From positions 1 to 64,000 of the forward strand of contig CAZQQX010000005.1 in NCBI GenBank assembly GCA_964595565.1: a stretch of DNA of 64,000 bases, read 5' to 3'. How positions within the stretch are numbered: position 1 is the stretch's first letter; each line of letters begins with the position of its first letter. This document shows positions 25,443 through 34,660 of this stretch, one piece after another. Source of the DNA: JAQVEM01 sp964595565. Lineage in GTDB: Bacteria > Actinomycetota > Humimicrobiia > Humimicrobiales > Humimicrobiaceae. The notes under the pieces are model-generated. The model was not told the origin of the DNA. It ran no database searches and saw only the letters and a list, made by a program, of their open reading frames with translations. The translations under genes and the position numbers were made by a program.

Positions 25443-26630
25443 ATGGGTGTGCTTAAAATCAAAGAAAATATCTATTCTGTTGGAGCGGTAGACTATGACA
25501 GAAAGTTATTTGATGAGCTAATACCTCTTCCAGACGGAACTTCTTACAATTCTTATTTAATTAATGGTTCAGAAAAAACGGCTCTATTTGATGGTGTAGA
25601 CCCACCGATGTATGATGTACAGCTTGGCAACTTAAGAGAGCTGGGTCCGGTGAAGATAGATTATATAATATCACATCACGCAGAGCAGGACCATTCGGGC
25701 TCACTGCCGGAGCTTATAAAAGATTATCCCGGAGCCATGATAGTAACAAACCAGAAAGGCAAATCAATGCTTGAAGATTTGCTTTTAATACCGGAAGAAA
25801 AATTTATAGTTATTGATGATGGAGACACTCTTTCCCTTGGTGATAAGACGCTAAAGTTTATTTTTACTCCCTGGGTTCACTGGCCCGAAACAATGTCAAC
25901 CTACCTCATTGAAGATAAAATTCTTTTTAGCTGTGACTTCTTCGGCTCTCATTATGCTACCGGCGAACTTTTTGCCGGAGAAGAAGATAAAATATATAAC
26001 GCTGCGAAACGTTATTATGCGGAGATTATGATGCCTTTCAGGAACAATATAAAAAAGAACCTGGAAAAGATTAAGGATTTAAATATTAAAATTATTGCTC
26101 CCAGCCATGGTCCAATTTATAGGAATGTTGATTTTATTGTTAATGCATATAGAGAATGGATTTCTGACAGTGCAAAAAATGAAGTTGTCATACCTTATGT
26201 ATCAATGCACGGAAGTACCGGGAAAATGGTCGAGTACCTCAAGGAATCACTGAGCAAAAAAAATATAACGGCCAGGGCCTTTCATCTTACTGGCTCTGAT
26301 ATAGGGGAGCTTGCTATGGCACTGGTTGATGCAGCTACAATTGTAATTGCCACCCCTACAGTGCTCGCGGGTCCCCATCCTAATATTATGTACGCGGCAT
26401 ATTTAGTAAGGGTACTCAAACCGAAAGCAAAATTTATCTCAATTATGGGCTCTTATGGGTGGGGCGGAAAAACTGCCGATATGCTTTTTGATGTTTTATC
26501 TACTTTGAAAGCTGAAGTAATAGAACCTGTAATTATTAAAGGGTACCCGGAAGAAGATGATTTTGAGGCGATTGATAGGCTGGCAGATAAGATAAATAAA
26601 AAGCATAAAGAAATTTCTGCAGATGATTAA
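25443..26630 (+). CDS. Flavodiiron protein (FprA-type oxygen or NO reductase)
   Basis: A 395-residue flavodiiron protein. The metallo-beta-lactamase domain (1-250) has the di-iron ligands in HHAEQDHSG, WVHWPE, SCDFFGSH and SHGP. The flavodoxin domain (about 255-395) has the FMN loop MHGSTGKM and the later GSYGWGG. It reduces oxygen to water or NO to nitrous oxide, with electrons from a rubredoxin or related carrier not encoded here. It lies 98 bases behind the superoxide reductase gene on the same strand. Confidence 0.95.
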   Translation: MGVLKIKENIYSVGAVDYDRKLFDELIPLPDGTSYNSYLINGSEKTALFDGVDPPMYDVQLGNLRELGPVKIDYIISHHAEQDHSGSLPELIKDYPGAMIVTNQKGKSMLEDLLLIPEEKFIVIDDGDTLSLGDKTLKFIFTPWVHWPETMSTYLIEDKILFSCDFFGSHYATGELFAGEEDKIYNAAKRYYAEIMMPFRNNIKKNLEKIKDLNIKIIAPSHGPIYRNVDFIVNAYREWISDSAKNEVVIPYVSMHGSTGKMVEYLKESLSKKNITARAFHLTGSDIGELAMALVDAATIVIATPTVLAGPHPNIMYAAYLVRVLKPKAKFISIMGSYGWGGKTADMLFDVLSTLKAEVIEPVIIKGYPEEDDFEAIDRLADKINKKHKEISADD

Positions 26631-26698
26631 TGAGTAAGATTAATCAAAAAACCGCACCAGATAATTTAAAATATTAAACAGTATAACCGGTAGGATAG

Positions 26699-27574
26699 AT
26701 GGGATTAAAAGAGGAGCTTGATAAATTATACTTAACCTTTAATCACAGGAAATTTGTTCACCCGGACCCCCTGGAATTTTTATATAATTATGATGATATA
26801 AGGGACCGTGAAATTGCGGGCCTTATTTCCTCTACATTATCTTACGGCAGGGTAAGCCAGATACTCAAAAGTGTATCCCTGGTTCTGGACAGTATGGGCT
26901 CTTCCCCTTATTTTTTTATAATGGAATCTTCTCCCCGGACATTTTATAATAATTTTAAGAATTTTAAACACAGGTTTACCACAGGAGATGAACTATGCTG
27001 CCTGCTGGAAGGAATAAAGAAAGCTATTGAGGAATACGGCTCGCTAAATAATTGCTTTCTTGAAGGCTCTGTGACTGATAAAGGAAACCATGAGGGCAAT
27101 ATAAAAAAAAGAACCGCAGTGAGCTCCCGGGAATTTACGGGAACCGTTGAAAAAGTATTTAAAGAAGAGGCAGGCTGCGGAACAGTTGTTCCTGCTATTT
27201 TAAATTTTGCAGAAAAACTAAACTTTTTTTCCGAAGAAAAATGTACCAGCCTTATACCTTATCATTCGGGCAGCAGTGCATTTAAGAGGCTGAATCTTTA
27301 TCTTCGCTGGATGGTGAGAAAAGATAGGGTGGACCCCGGGGGCTGGTACGGTATTCCCGCATCCGGATTGATTGTTCCCCTGGATACCCATATGCACAGG
27401 ATTTCAGCAAAACTCGGGTTTACAAATAGAAAACAGGCAGATATTAAAACCGCTGTAGAGATAACCGGCACATTAAAAAAATTTGACAGGGATGACCCGG
27501 TAAAATATGACTTTGCTTTAACCCGGCTGGGTATGAATAAAATGGAGGAAATTCTTTTTAAAAAAATTTTTTAA
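26699..27574 (+). CDS. TIGR02757/DUF2400 family protein
   Basis: A 291-residue protein with the family start ELDKLYLTFNHRKFVHPDPLEF and the conserved FLYNYDDIRDREIAGLISSTLSYGRVSQI. The C-terminal half has RLNLYLRWMVRKDRVDPGGW and the PLDTHMHRISAKLGF helix, which resembles helix-hairpin-helix DNA glycosylases of the HhH-GPD type. A DNA-repair link has been suggested for this family but is not established. A middle insertion of about 45 residues near 120-165 is less conserved. The ribosome site (TAGGA) is modest. It follows the flavodiiron gene. Confidence 0.85.
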   Translation: MGLKEELDKLYLTFNHRKFVHPDPLEFLYNYDDIRDREIAGLISSTLSYGRVSQILKSVSLVLDSMGSSPYFFIMESSPRTFYNNFKNFKHRFTTGDELCCLLEGIKKAIEEYGSLNNCFLEGSVTDKGNHEGNIKKRTAVSSREFTGTVEKVFKEEAGCGTVVPAILNFAEKLNFFSEEKCTSLIPYHSGSSAFKRLNLYLRWMVRKDRVDPGGWYGIPASGLIVPLDTHMHRISAKLGFTNRKQADIKTAVEITGTLKKFDRDDPVKYDFALTRLGMNKMEEILFKKIF

Positions 27575-27687
27575 TTAATGTTTTTATCCTGCAGGGAATA
27601 ATTGTATAATTATATGAAGTTTTAAGCTTGATATCAGGATATTAACCTGCGAACTGATTACAAAAAAATAATTATAAGGGAGCGCTA

Positions 27688-28965
27688 ATGGCAAAGAGAA
27701 TACTTTATACTATCAGATACTTCACTATCATGGCATTAATAGGGATTCTTTTTATAACTCTTTTTCCTGGTGGCCTTGACGGGGGCTCAGCGGAGCAGGT
27801 ACAGAGTTTTGTAACACGTTTCTATGTTCAGTGCCTGGGAAGGCAGCCTGATACCGGCGGTTTAAATGAATGGGTCGGGCGTCTGATGAATGGGTCTAAA
27901 ACAGGAGCGGATGTTGCGGAAGGTTTTGTTTTTAGTAAAGAATTTCTGGCCAGAGAACATTCAGATGAAGAATTTGTTACTATTCTTTACAGGGCTTTTT
28001 TTAACCGGGAACCCGACACAAATGGTTATAATGCGTGGCTGGAAAGATTGGCCGGTGGGATGACCAGGAAATCAGTACTGGATGGATTTTTAAAATCAAA
28101 AGAGTTTTCCAAGCTCTGTAGTGATTATGGAATTACGCCATATGCCGGCGCACCTTCTAATGCTGCGGCTGCAGTAACTTCAACTTCTTCAGGTTATAGT
28201 TCAAGCGGTGCGACAGGATTCAAGGCAGGTAGGAAAGTTAACTTTATGATCTGGGGAGATGATAGTGCCCACGATAGAGCCGGGGGCAGGATTAGCGGAA
28301 GAACAGATATTAATATATTTGTACATTTAAATCTTGACACCAGAAAAGCCTATCTGGTAACTATTCCGCGCGATACCTGGTTTAAAGGCCGTAAGATTAA
28401 CGGTTATCATGCCATAGGGGGTAATGATTATGCTGTGGGTATATTCGAAGAATTTACCGGTGCAGATATTGATTTTTATGTAATAACTGATTTCGATGGT
28501 TTTGCCCCTCTAATTGATTATTTTGGCGGAGTAGATGTCACAGTTGAGGAAAATATAGCAGACTCTTTCTCAGGATGTTATTTAACCGCAGGAACGCATC
28601 ACATAAACGGAACACAGGCGCTGGCCCTGTCCAGGGCAAGACATGGCAGGTATCTTTATGGCGGAGGAGCCTACTCAAGAGAAAGGCAATCTGCAATGCT
28701 TATGGCGGACCTGCTCCTGCAGAAAAGGTCAATGGTAAATTCAGGGAATATAGCTGATTTTTTGAATATAATGGGTAAGTATGTGTGGACCAATATATCG
28801 TTAAGTCAGGCTCTGCAAATAATCCCTGTTGTCAGTTCTATAGGCAGGGAAGATATTACCATAACTACTTTTAATTCAAAGCCGCAGTGGTTCGGAAAAT
28901 CCAGCGCAGTCGGTTATAACGAAGCAGAGAAAAATCAGTTTTTTAGAAATATCCTGAATCAGTAA
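27688..28965 (+). CDS. DUF4214 and LytR-CpsA-Psr (LCP) domain protein
   Basis: A 425-residue membrane-anchored protein. A membrane segment at about 12-32 is followed by two copies of a DUF4214-like motif (FYVQCLGRQPDTGGLNEWVGR and LYRAFFNREPDTNGYNAWLER), then a Ser/Ala-rich linker. The LCP domain (about 185-395) shows SGRTDINIFVHLNLDTRKAYLVTIPRDTWF and later LSRARHGRY, which supply the arginines and aspartate that hold the polyprenyl-pyrophosphate donor. LCP enzymes attach wall glycopolymers to peptidoglycan. DUF4214 is usually found in S-layer or surface proteins and may help hold the enzyme in the envelope. Ribosome site AAGGGAG. Confidence 0.88.
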   Translation: MAKRILYTIRYFTIMALIGILFITLFPGGLDGGSAEQVQSFVTRFYVQCLGRQPDTGGLNEWVGRLMNGSKTGADVAEGFVFSKEFLAREHSDEEFVTILYRAFFNREPDTNGYNAWLERLAGGMTRKSVLDGFLKSKEFSKLCSDYGITPYAGAPSNAAAAVTSTSSGYSSSGATGFKAGRKVNFMIWGDDSAHDRAGGRISGRTDINIFVHLNLDTRKAYLVTIPRDTWFKGRKINGYHAIGGNDYAVGIFEEFTGADIDFYVITDFDGFAPLIDYFGGVDVTVEENIADSFSGCYLTAGTHHINGTQALALSRARHGRYLYGGGAYSRERQSAMLMADLLLQKRSMVNSGNIADFLNIMGKYVWTNISLSQALQIIPVVSSIGREDITITTFNSKPQWFGKSSAVGYNEAEKNQFFRNILNQ

Positions 28966-29272
28966 ATTAAGATGTCTATCCTGACTGGAGCTTTATGAGT
29001 TTTTAGTCTGCCTGTTTATCTTTCAGGTATTATTCTGGAAGCTTAATTATTACCGGTGCAGGCATGGCGGCAACTATAGTGGCAATTGAAACCATCCTGT
29101 TGGTACATAATATCGTTGCTTCTATTAATCTTTGTTTAACTTACTTTATATTTCTAATACTTATTATTAATCCTGAAATAGAAAATATTTTATAAAGACT
29201 GAACCCGGGAGAGAGCTGAATTAAATTTAATTTATACAGGTATTGCGGGTGTTATTCTTAAACCGGCGATAA
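28966..29272. other. Intergenic region before the glycan locus
   Basis: About 300 bases. It contains an open frame of 43 codons at 29064-29195 that encodes a hydrophobic peptide (starting MAATIVAIET), but there is no ribosome site and the frame stays open upstream of the ATG, so I do not call it a gene. No terminator hairpin with a T-run was seen after the LCP gene. Confidence 0.4.
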
Positions 29273-29301
29273 TTGACAATAATAAATTTTGTAACTATTA
29301 T
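29273..29301 (+). promoter_or_regulatory. Strong promoter of the glycan locus
   Basis: TTGACA (29273-29278), exactly 17 bases, TATTAT (29296-29301). Transcription would start about 70 bases before the first glycosyltransferase. The downstream genes follow on one strand with gaps of 53 to 154 bases, so one promoter could serve them all. Confidence 0.8.
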
Positions 29302-29378
29302 TGTGCAACAGATGAATTAATTAAGCAGTGACGGCTAAAAAATAATAATTATAAAGAACTTTAGAGGATGGTTGATTT

Positions 29379-30611
29379 ATGTCAGGAAGCAGGCCAATAG
29401 TACTGATTTCAACTTACTATCCAAGATTATGCGGGATAGCTACGTTCTGCGAAGAAGCCAGGGAATTTATTAAGAAAGAATATCCGGAAAGAGAAGTTCT
29501 GGTAATAAGTCATACAGATGGAGAAGGCGAGGGAGTTTTCCCCATAATAGATACCGCCAATCGATTCTGGTGGAAACCTGTAGCAAAAAAAATCAAGAAA
29601 CTTTCACCTTACGTGGTGCATATACAGCATGAATATGGGCTATATGAACATATAGATAATAGAGGTATTGGAGATAAAAATCAGGGTTTTATTGAATTCC
29701 TGGGCTCCATAAATGAATTTCCTATTGTAGTGGAGCCACATACAGTACATGGAAGGTTAAAAGAATTTGAAGAAAATTTTATTTACCAGTTATGTGAAGA
29801 TTCTGATGTTGTTTTATTCAAAAGTGATTACCAGAAATGGAGACTAAACTGGACCTTTACTCAGAAAGGCTGGAAGATGCCAAATAATATTATGATTGTG
29901 CCCCATGGAGCGAGGGTGGATAGAAGCTGGAGTGAAAAAGGCATTCAGGAATTAAGAAAGGAACTTAATTTAGATAAATTCAAATATTTGAGTAATAACA
30001 TAGTTGGATTGGTGGGCTGGATTCAGTCAAACAAAAGATGGGATATACTAACTTCCATGTGGGAAGAAATACTGGGAGAAATAAAAAAAAGAACCGGTGA
30101 GAGCTGGGATCTTCTGGCTGCAGGCACCCTAAGGGATAAAGCGCATCTGGAGGATTATAATCATTACAAAAAAAGCCTTGAGATATTGGAAAAAAAGGGA
30201 ATTGCACATTATTACGAATTTATTCCCAGAGGAGATATTTACTACAAGGTAATGGCAGTGTGTAAGTTTATAGTTCTACCTACAGTAGATGAGACGCAGT
30301 CTGGAACACTGGCAAGAATTATTGCTTTGAATAAACCTTATATAACCACTGCCCCACTGGAAGGGCTTACAGCACAAACTCTTGAAAGTGAAGGCGGGTT
30401 GCTTTTTACCAATAAGCAGATGTTAAAAGAAAAGGTTATAAGATTGGCCTGTGATGAGGATTTAAGGAATGGGCTTTCAAAGAATCTTAAAAAATATTTA
30501 AATGAAGTTGTATCCTGGGAGATTGTAGCCAAAAAATACAGGCACGCATATAAACTTGCACGGCTTAAGAAAATGGCAGGAAAGAAAATAGATCTACCTC
30601 CTGATTTTTAA
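29379..30611 (+). CDS. GT4-type glycosyltransferase (first of a tandem pair)
   Basis: A 410-residue GT-B fold enzyme. The N-terminus reads STYYPRLCGIATFCEEA, and HIQHEYGLY lies near residue 90. The C-terminal nucleotide-sugar domain has GLVGWIQSNKRWDILTSMW followed by a late ETQSGTLARIIALNKPYITT. It shares the PRxCGIAT start and the QHEYGLY/EHEFGLY block with the next gene, so the pair arose by duplication. The expected donor is GDP-mannose or another NDP-sugar (family knowledge). Cytoplasmic, without signal or membrane segment. The ribosome site is weak (AGAGGATGG, ten bases upstream). Confidence 0.85.
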   Translation: MSGSRPIVLISTYYPRLCGIATFCEEAREFIKKEYPEREVLVISHTDGEGEGVFPIIDTANRFWWKPVAKKIKKLSPYVVHIQHEYGLYEHIDNRGIGDKNQGFIEFLGSINEFPIVVEPHTVHGRLKEFEENFIYQLCEDSDVVLFKSDYQKWRLNWTFTQKGWKMPNNIMIVPHGARVDRSWSEKGIQELRKELNLDKFKYLSNNIVGLVGWIQSNKRWDILTSMWEEILGEIKKRTGESWDLLAAGTLRDKAHLEDYNHYKKSLEILEKKGIAHYYEFIPRGDIYYKVMAVCKFIVLPTVDETQSGTLARIIALNKPYITTAPLEGLTAQTLESEGGLLFTNKQMLKEKVIRLACDEDLRNGLSKNLKKYLNEVVSWEIVAKKYRHAYKLARLKKMAGKKIDLPPDF

Positions 30612-30765
30612 TAATATTTAATCTCTAAATTGATATGAAGCTTTAATATTTCTTATAAAGATGATTATTAATTTACCAATTTTGGATATTAGGATAATCT
30701 TATAACTATCAGCAAGCTATATCTTTCTGGTATTTTTATAAAATAAATAATGGAAGTGTATTATT

Positions 30766-31956
30766 TTGGAAAAGCTTAAAAAAGTTTTAAGGGAAAAGAG
30801 CAAGGGTATTAATTGTGTATATATATCATCATATGTTCCAAGGAAATGCGGTATTGCTACTTATACCAGAGATTTAACCAGGGCTATTGACCTTATAAAC
30901 CCGTACTGTGAATCCAGGATTATAGCAATGGTAAAACCTGAAGATAAGATTAAATATCCTCCAGAAGTTAAATTTGAGGTCAATCAATATGATATTGGTT
31001 CCTACATAAAAGCTGCTAATTATATTAATAAATCCATAGCAGATATAGTAGTTCTTGAACATGAATTTGGCCTGTATGGCGGTGAATTCGGAGAATATAT
31101 TATAAAGCTAGTAGAGAGGATAAAAAAGCCTCTTATAATAACTGCTCATACAATTCCCGATAATCCGGATGGAGGGTATGGCCGGGCTTTAAAGGATGTA
31201 ATCAAATTTACCGATAAGGTAATAGCCATGATGCCGGAAAGCATACAGAAACTTGTAAAAAACTATAATTATCCAGTAGAAAATATAGAAATTATACCCC
31301 ATGGTGTTCCTGATATAGTGATGGAACCCAATGAAAAATATAAAAGGAAAAAGGGATTAAAGGATAAAATAATACTAGGGAATATAAATCTTTTATCAGA
31401 AATTAAAGGAATTGAATATATTATAGAAGCTCTGGGAGCTATTAAAAAGCAATTTCCCGGTGTTTTATATCTTATAATTGGCCAGACGCATCCCGTCGTA
31501 TTAAAAATTGAAGGAGAAAAATACAGAAATTTTTTAAAAAGAAAAATAAAGAATCTCAATTTGGAAGAAAATGTTAAATTTATAAATAAATATATGTCTC
31601 TGGGAGAACTTGTCTCCTGGTTAAAAGCTATTGATATATACATAACGCCATATCTTGACCCCCAACAATCCGCGTCCGGAGCCCTGGCGTATGCTATTGG
31701 AGCAGGTAAAGCATGTATCTCAACTCCTTACTTATATGCAAAGGAGGTTCTGGCGCGGGGAAGAGGTGTAATTGTGCCTTTCCGGAATTCTGGAGTTATC
31801 GCAAATGCGGTAATAGATATATGCAGGAATCCTGAAAAGAAATTAAAACTGGAAAAAAAGGCATACGAGTTTGGAAGATTAATGACCTGGTACAATGTAG
31901 CCCTGCAGCATCTTAAATTATTTAATGAGGTTTTAGATATACGTGAAAATATATAG
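30766..31956 (+). CDS. GT4-type glycosyltransferase (second of a tandem pair)
   Basis: A 396-residue GT-B enzyme and paralog of the upstream gene: SSYVPRKCGIATYTRDL at the start and LEHEFGLYGGEFGEY near residue 93. The C-terminal domain has ILGNINLLSEIKGIEYIIEAL and YLDPQQSASGALAYAIGAGKACIST, which is the donor-binding region. The start is a TTG at 30766 with GGAAG nine bases upstream; no ATG lies in frame nearby. It likely adds the same or a related sugar as its neighbour, perhaps one enzyme priming and the other extending a chain. Confidence 0.86.
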   Translation: MEKLKKVLREKSKGINCVYISSYVPRKCGIATYTRDLTRAIDLINPYCESRIIAMVKPEDKIKYPPEVKFEVNQYDIGSYIKAANYINKSIADIVVLEHEFGLYGGEFGEYIIKLVERIKKPLIITAHTIPDNPDGGYGRALKDVIKFTDKVIAMMPESIQKLVKNYNYPVENIEIIPHGVPDIVMEPNEKYKRKKGLKDKIILGNINLLSEIKGIEYIIEALGAIKKQFPGVLYLIIGQTHPVVLKIEGEKYRNFLKRKIKNLNLEENVKFINKYMSLGELVSWLKAIDIYITPYLDPQQSASGALAYAIGAGKACISTPYLYAKEVLARGRGVIVPFRNSGVIANAVIDICRNPEKKLKLEKKAYEFGRLMTWYNVALQHLKLFNEVLDIRENI

Positions 31957-32024
31957 TTTTATAAAAATTTTTTATTAAATAAATATTTAAGAACCATTTT
32001 TATGCCAAATAAAGAAAAATTATC

Positions 32025-33017
32025 ATGGACCCATTAAAGAAAATAAGGCTGATGACAACAGGTACGGGTATATACCAGCATGGGAAACTGGATAAGCCTG
32101 ACCCGGCATTCGGGTATGCCCTGGAGGACCAGGCAAGGGCCCTTATAGTTGCTGATAGATTTAAAGACACCGGGCTGAGAGATATTTATCTTAATTTTAT
32201 ATTAAAAACACAGAGAGAAGATGGCCTGCTTTACCATTTTTTTTATGAAGAAAATGGCAGTGGAATATTCCGGAATAAAGAAGAAAATAACTTAAAACCC
32301 AATATAAAAGAAGCCTATGGGCTGGCCCTGTGGTCACTGCTATCAATTAATAGCGATAGAGATGGTTCTGTAAGGGAGATTGTTGAAAATTTAATTTTAG
32401 ATGCATACGGATGGACTTCACCAAGGGCAATGGCAGCAGCACTGCTGGGACTGGTAAATCTTAAAAGCACACATAATTTAGAACTGGAGCTGAGGGAAAA
32501 ATTGCATGACCTGTATTTTGAAAATTATTCTAAAGGCTGGATATGGTTTGAAAATTACCTGGTGTATGCAAATGCAATTATGCCATGGGCATTATGGGAA
32601 ACTTACCTCAGAAGGAAATGTGAAACAAGCTTTGAAATTGCCAGAAAAACAACAGAATTTTTAATAGAGAAATGCCAGGAAAATAACAGGCCTGCCCCTG
32701 TGGGCAACAGGGGCTGGTATTTTAAGGAAGGTAGAAAAGCTATATACGACCAGCAGCCCATTGATTCTGCTTATATGGTTTGCTGCCTTGAGAAAGCATA
32801 CCGCGCAACAGGAAATGACTATTATAAAAAGTGGGCTGAAAAATGGTATAGATGGTTTTTCGGGTATAATATAAAAGGGGTCCCTCTTGTGGATGAAAAT
32901 TTTGCCTGTTGCGATGGCCTGACACCTGAAGGAGTTAACTTAAATCAGGGAGCTGAATCAAATATTTGTTTTCTGATGGCATTTCTTGCAGCAAAAAGAC
33001 TGGGAATTACCGGGTAA
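32025..33017 (+). CDS. Alpha/alpha-toroid glycosidase-like protein of the glycan locus
   Basis: A 330-residue protein made of repeating helix pairs, for example ALEDQARALIVADRF, YLNFILKTQREDGLLYHFFYEEN, ARKTTEFLIEKC and WAEKWYRWFFGYN. This is the pattern of the six-hairpin (alpha/alpha)6 fold seen in several glycoside hydrolase and epimerase families. Proteins of this type often occur fused or adjacent to GT4 enzymes and GH130 phosphorylases. I cannot name a family or a catalytic residue with confidence. No Shine-Dalgarno sequence precedes the ATG at 32025. It sits between the glycosyltransferases and GH130, which supports a role in trimming or binding their glycan. Confidence 0.75.
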   Translation: MDPLKKIRLMTTGTGIYQHGKLDKPDPAFGYALEDQARALIVADRFKDTGLRDIYLNFILKTQREDGLLYHFFYEENGSGIFRNKEENNLKPNIKEAYGLALWSLLSINSDRDGSVREIVENLILDAYGWTSPRAMAAALLGLVNLKSTHNLELELREKLHDLYFENYSKGWIWFENYLVYANAIMPWALWETYLRRKCETSFEIARKTTEFLIEKCQENNRPAPVGNRGWYFKEGRKAIYDQQPIDSAYMVCCLEKAYRATGNDYYKKWAEKWYRWFFGYNIKGVPLVDENFACCDGLTPEGVNLNQGAESNICFLMAFLAAKRLGITG

Positions 33018-33160
33018 CTGTTTGTGTCCATAGAATTTATTTTTCTTTATCTGGCTCTATGATAAGTTGGGATGATTTTTTTAGATATAATTATAGGCCG
33101 GTTGAATGATTATAAAGTCAGGAATTGATTCAGAAATAAAAATAAAAATAAGTAATAAAA

Positions 33161-34207
33161 ATGGATGTATTAAGGTCAGGAAAAAATCCGATAATAAAGC
33201 CGGAAGATTTAAAACCTTCAGGAGATGATATTGAAGTGGCAGGTGTTTTTAACTGTGGTGTTACCAGATTCAAGGATGAGGTTTTACTTCTTTTAAGAGT
33301 TGCAGAAAAACCGGTCAATTATGATAAGGAGAAAATATCGGTCCCTGTGCTTGATTTAAAAACGGGTAAAATTTCAGTAAAGAAATTTAACAAAAGTGAC
33401 TCTTCCATTGATTTTTCCGACCCGAGATTTTTAAGGACAATTTATGGTAATTATCTCACCTCAATTTCTCATTTTAGAACTGCAAAAAGTAAAAACGGAA
33501 TTGACTTTGATATAGACAGCGGACCCGCTCTATTTCCGGAAAATGAATATGAAAGGGCAGGTATTGAAGACCCGAGAATTACTTTTCTTAATGGAAAATA
33601 TTACATAAGTTACGTGGCTGTATCGGATATAGAAGGAATTACTACCTGCATGGCGTCTACCGATGACTTTAAAAAATTTAAAAGGCATGGTGTGATTTTT
33701 ATGTCTGACAATAAGGATATGGTTATTTTTCCGGAGAAAATTAAAGGTAAATATTATGCTCTCAGCAGGCCGGTATCCTGTGAATTTTGCAGGGCTGATA
33801 TCTGGATATCCGAATCAGAAGACCTTATTTCCTGGGGCGCGCACAGAAGGTTGATGGGCACAAGAAAGGGGAACTGGGATAGTTCAAGAATAGGTGCGGG
33901 AGCGGTTCCATTTAAAATAAAAGAAGGCTGGCTGGAGATTTACCACGGCGCTACAGAGGCTAACCGGTATTGCATCGGGGCTGTACTTCTTGATAAAGAA
34001 GAACCCTGGAAAGTTATTGCCCGGTGCAGGAAGCCTGTAATGGAGCCTGAAATGGATTACGAGAAGGAAGGTTTTTATAGTGATGTGGTTTTTACCTGTG
34101 GTGTTTTATATGAAGAGGATAAGATAAAAATATATTATGGTGCTGCTGATAGCAGTATAGCGTATGCAGAGGTCAATTTGAGTGACATAATCAGCGGACT
34201 GGGATAA
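33161..34207 (+). CDS. GH130 family beta-mannoside phosphorylase-like protein
   Basis: A 348-residue five-bladed-propeller enzyme. The GH130 signature is GIEDPRITFLNGKYYISYVAVS near residue 145, preceded by FNCGVTRFKDEVLLLLRV. Later blocks are KDMVIFPEKIKGKYYALSRP and WLEIYHGAT, plus YYGAADSSIAYA near the end. GH130 enzymes cleave beta-1,2- or beta-1,4-mannosides with phosphate to give mannose-1-phosphate, and some members hydrolyse instead. Beside two GT4 genes, it suggests a mannose glycan that is built and later phosphorolysed. The linkage specificity cannot be told from sequence alone. Confidence 0.9.
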   Translation: MDVLRSGKNPIIKPEDLKPSGDDIEVAGVFNCGVTRFKDEVLLLLRVAEKPVNYDKEKISVPVLDLKTGKISVKKFNKSDSSIDFSDPRFLRTIYGNYLTSISHFRTAKSKNGIDFDIDSGPALFPENEYERAGIEDPRITFLNGKYYISYVAVSDIEGITTCMASTDDFKKFKRHGVIFMSDNKDMVIFPEKIKGKYYALSRPVSCEFCRADIWISESEDLISWGAHRRLMGTRKGNWDSSRIGAGAVPFKIKEGWLEIYHGATEANRYCIGAVLLDKEEPWKVIARCRKPVMEPEMDYEKEGFYSDVVFTCGVLYEEDKIKIYYGAADSSIAYAEVNLSDIISGLG

Positions 34208-34262
34208 TGTGGACGTAATATGGCAATAATACGTTTAATAACTTATTATACGAGGAGTATGA

Positions 34263-34610
34263 ATGATTATAAAAAAGAAAAAGGAATTTGACCCCATTAT
34301 CATGGATGATAGTGAATCAAATGGTATCAGGTCTTACCCCATGCTCACGGCAAATGATGGGACTCCAACTTTTGCAATGAGACTATTTGAAATAGATCCG
34401 GGTGGATATACGCCCAGGCACAGCCATGATTGGGAGCATGAAGTGTACATTATAAGTGGTGGGGGGTTTATTCTTAAGGGAGACGATATGGTCGAGATTG
34501 AGAAAGATGACTTTATTTTTGTAGAACCACTGGAGCTGCATCAATTCAAAGCAGGTGATGAGGGTTTGAAAATGATATGCGTGGTACCCAATAGAGGTCA
34601 GCGTTTATGA
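34263..34610 (+). CDS. Cupin-fold protein
   Basis: A 115-residue single-domain cupin. The first motif reads PRHSHDWEHEVYIISG with the metal ligands His, His and Glu in the HxH(x3)E arrangement plus a later His in LELHQF. Small cupins may be sugar-phosphate isomerases, sensors or metal-binding proteins. Its place directly behind GH130 makes a mannose-phosphate or glycan-linked role possible, but the sequence gives no substrate. Its ribosome site is a GAGG seven bases before the ATG. Confidence 0.88.
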   Translation: MIIKKKKEFDPIIMDDSESNGIRSYPMLTANDGTPTFAMRLFEIDPGGYTPRHSHDWEHEVYIISGGGFILKGDDMVEIEKDDFIFVEPLELHQFKAGDEGLKMICVVPNRGQRL

Positions 34611-34660
34611 TTATTCTTATAAATAGATAAACGGAAAATAATTGTTTATAATATACTGAA

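Noticed and set aside
29064..29195. 43-codon hydrophobic ORF between the LCP gene and the glycan locus
   Set aside because: No ribosome site; the frame is open upstream of the ATG without a better start, and the sequence resembles no family I know.
32002..32037. 11-codon ORF overlapping the start of the toroid-protein gene, a possible leader peptide
   Set aside because: No ribosome site, no run of one amino acid, no attenuator hairpin nearby.
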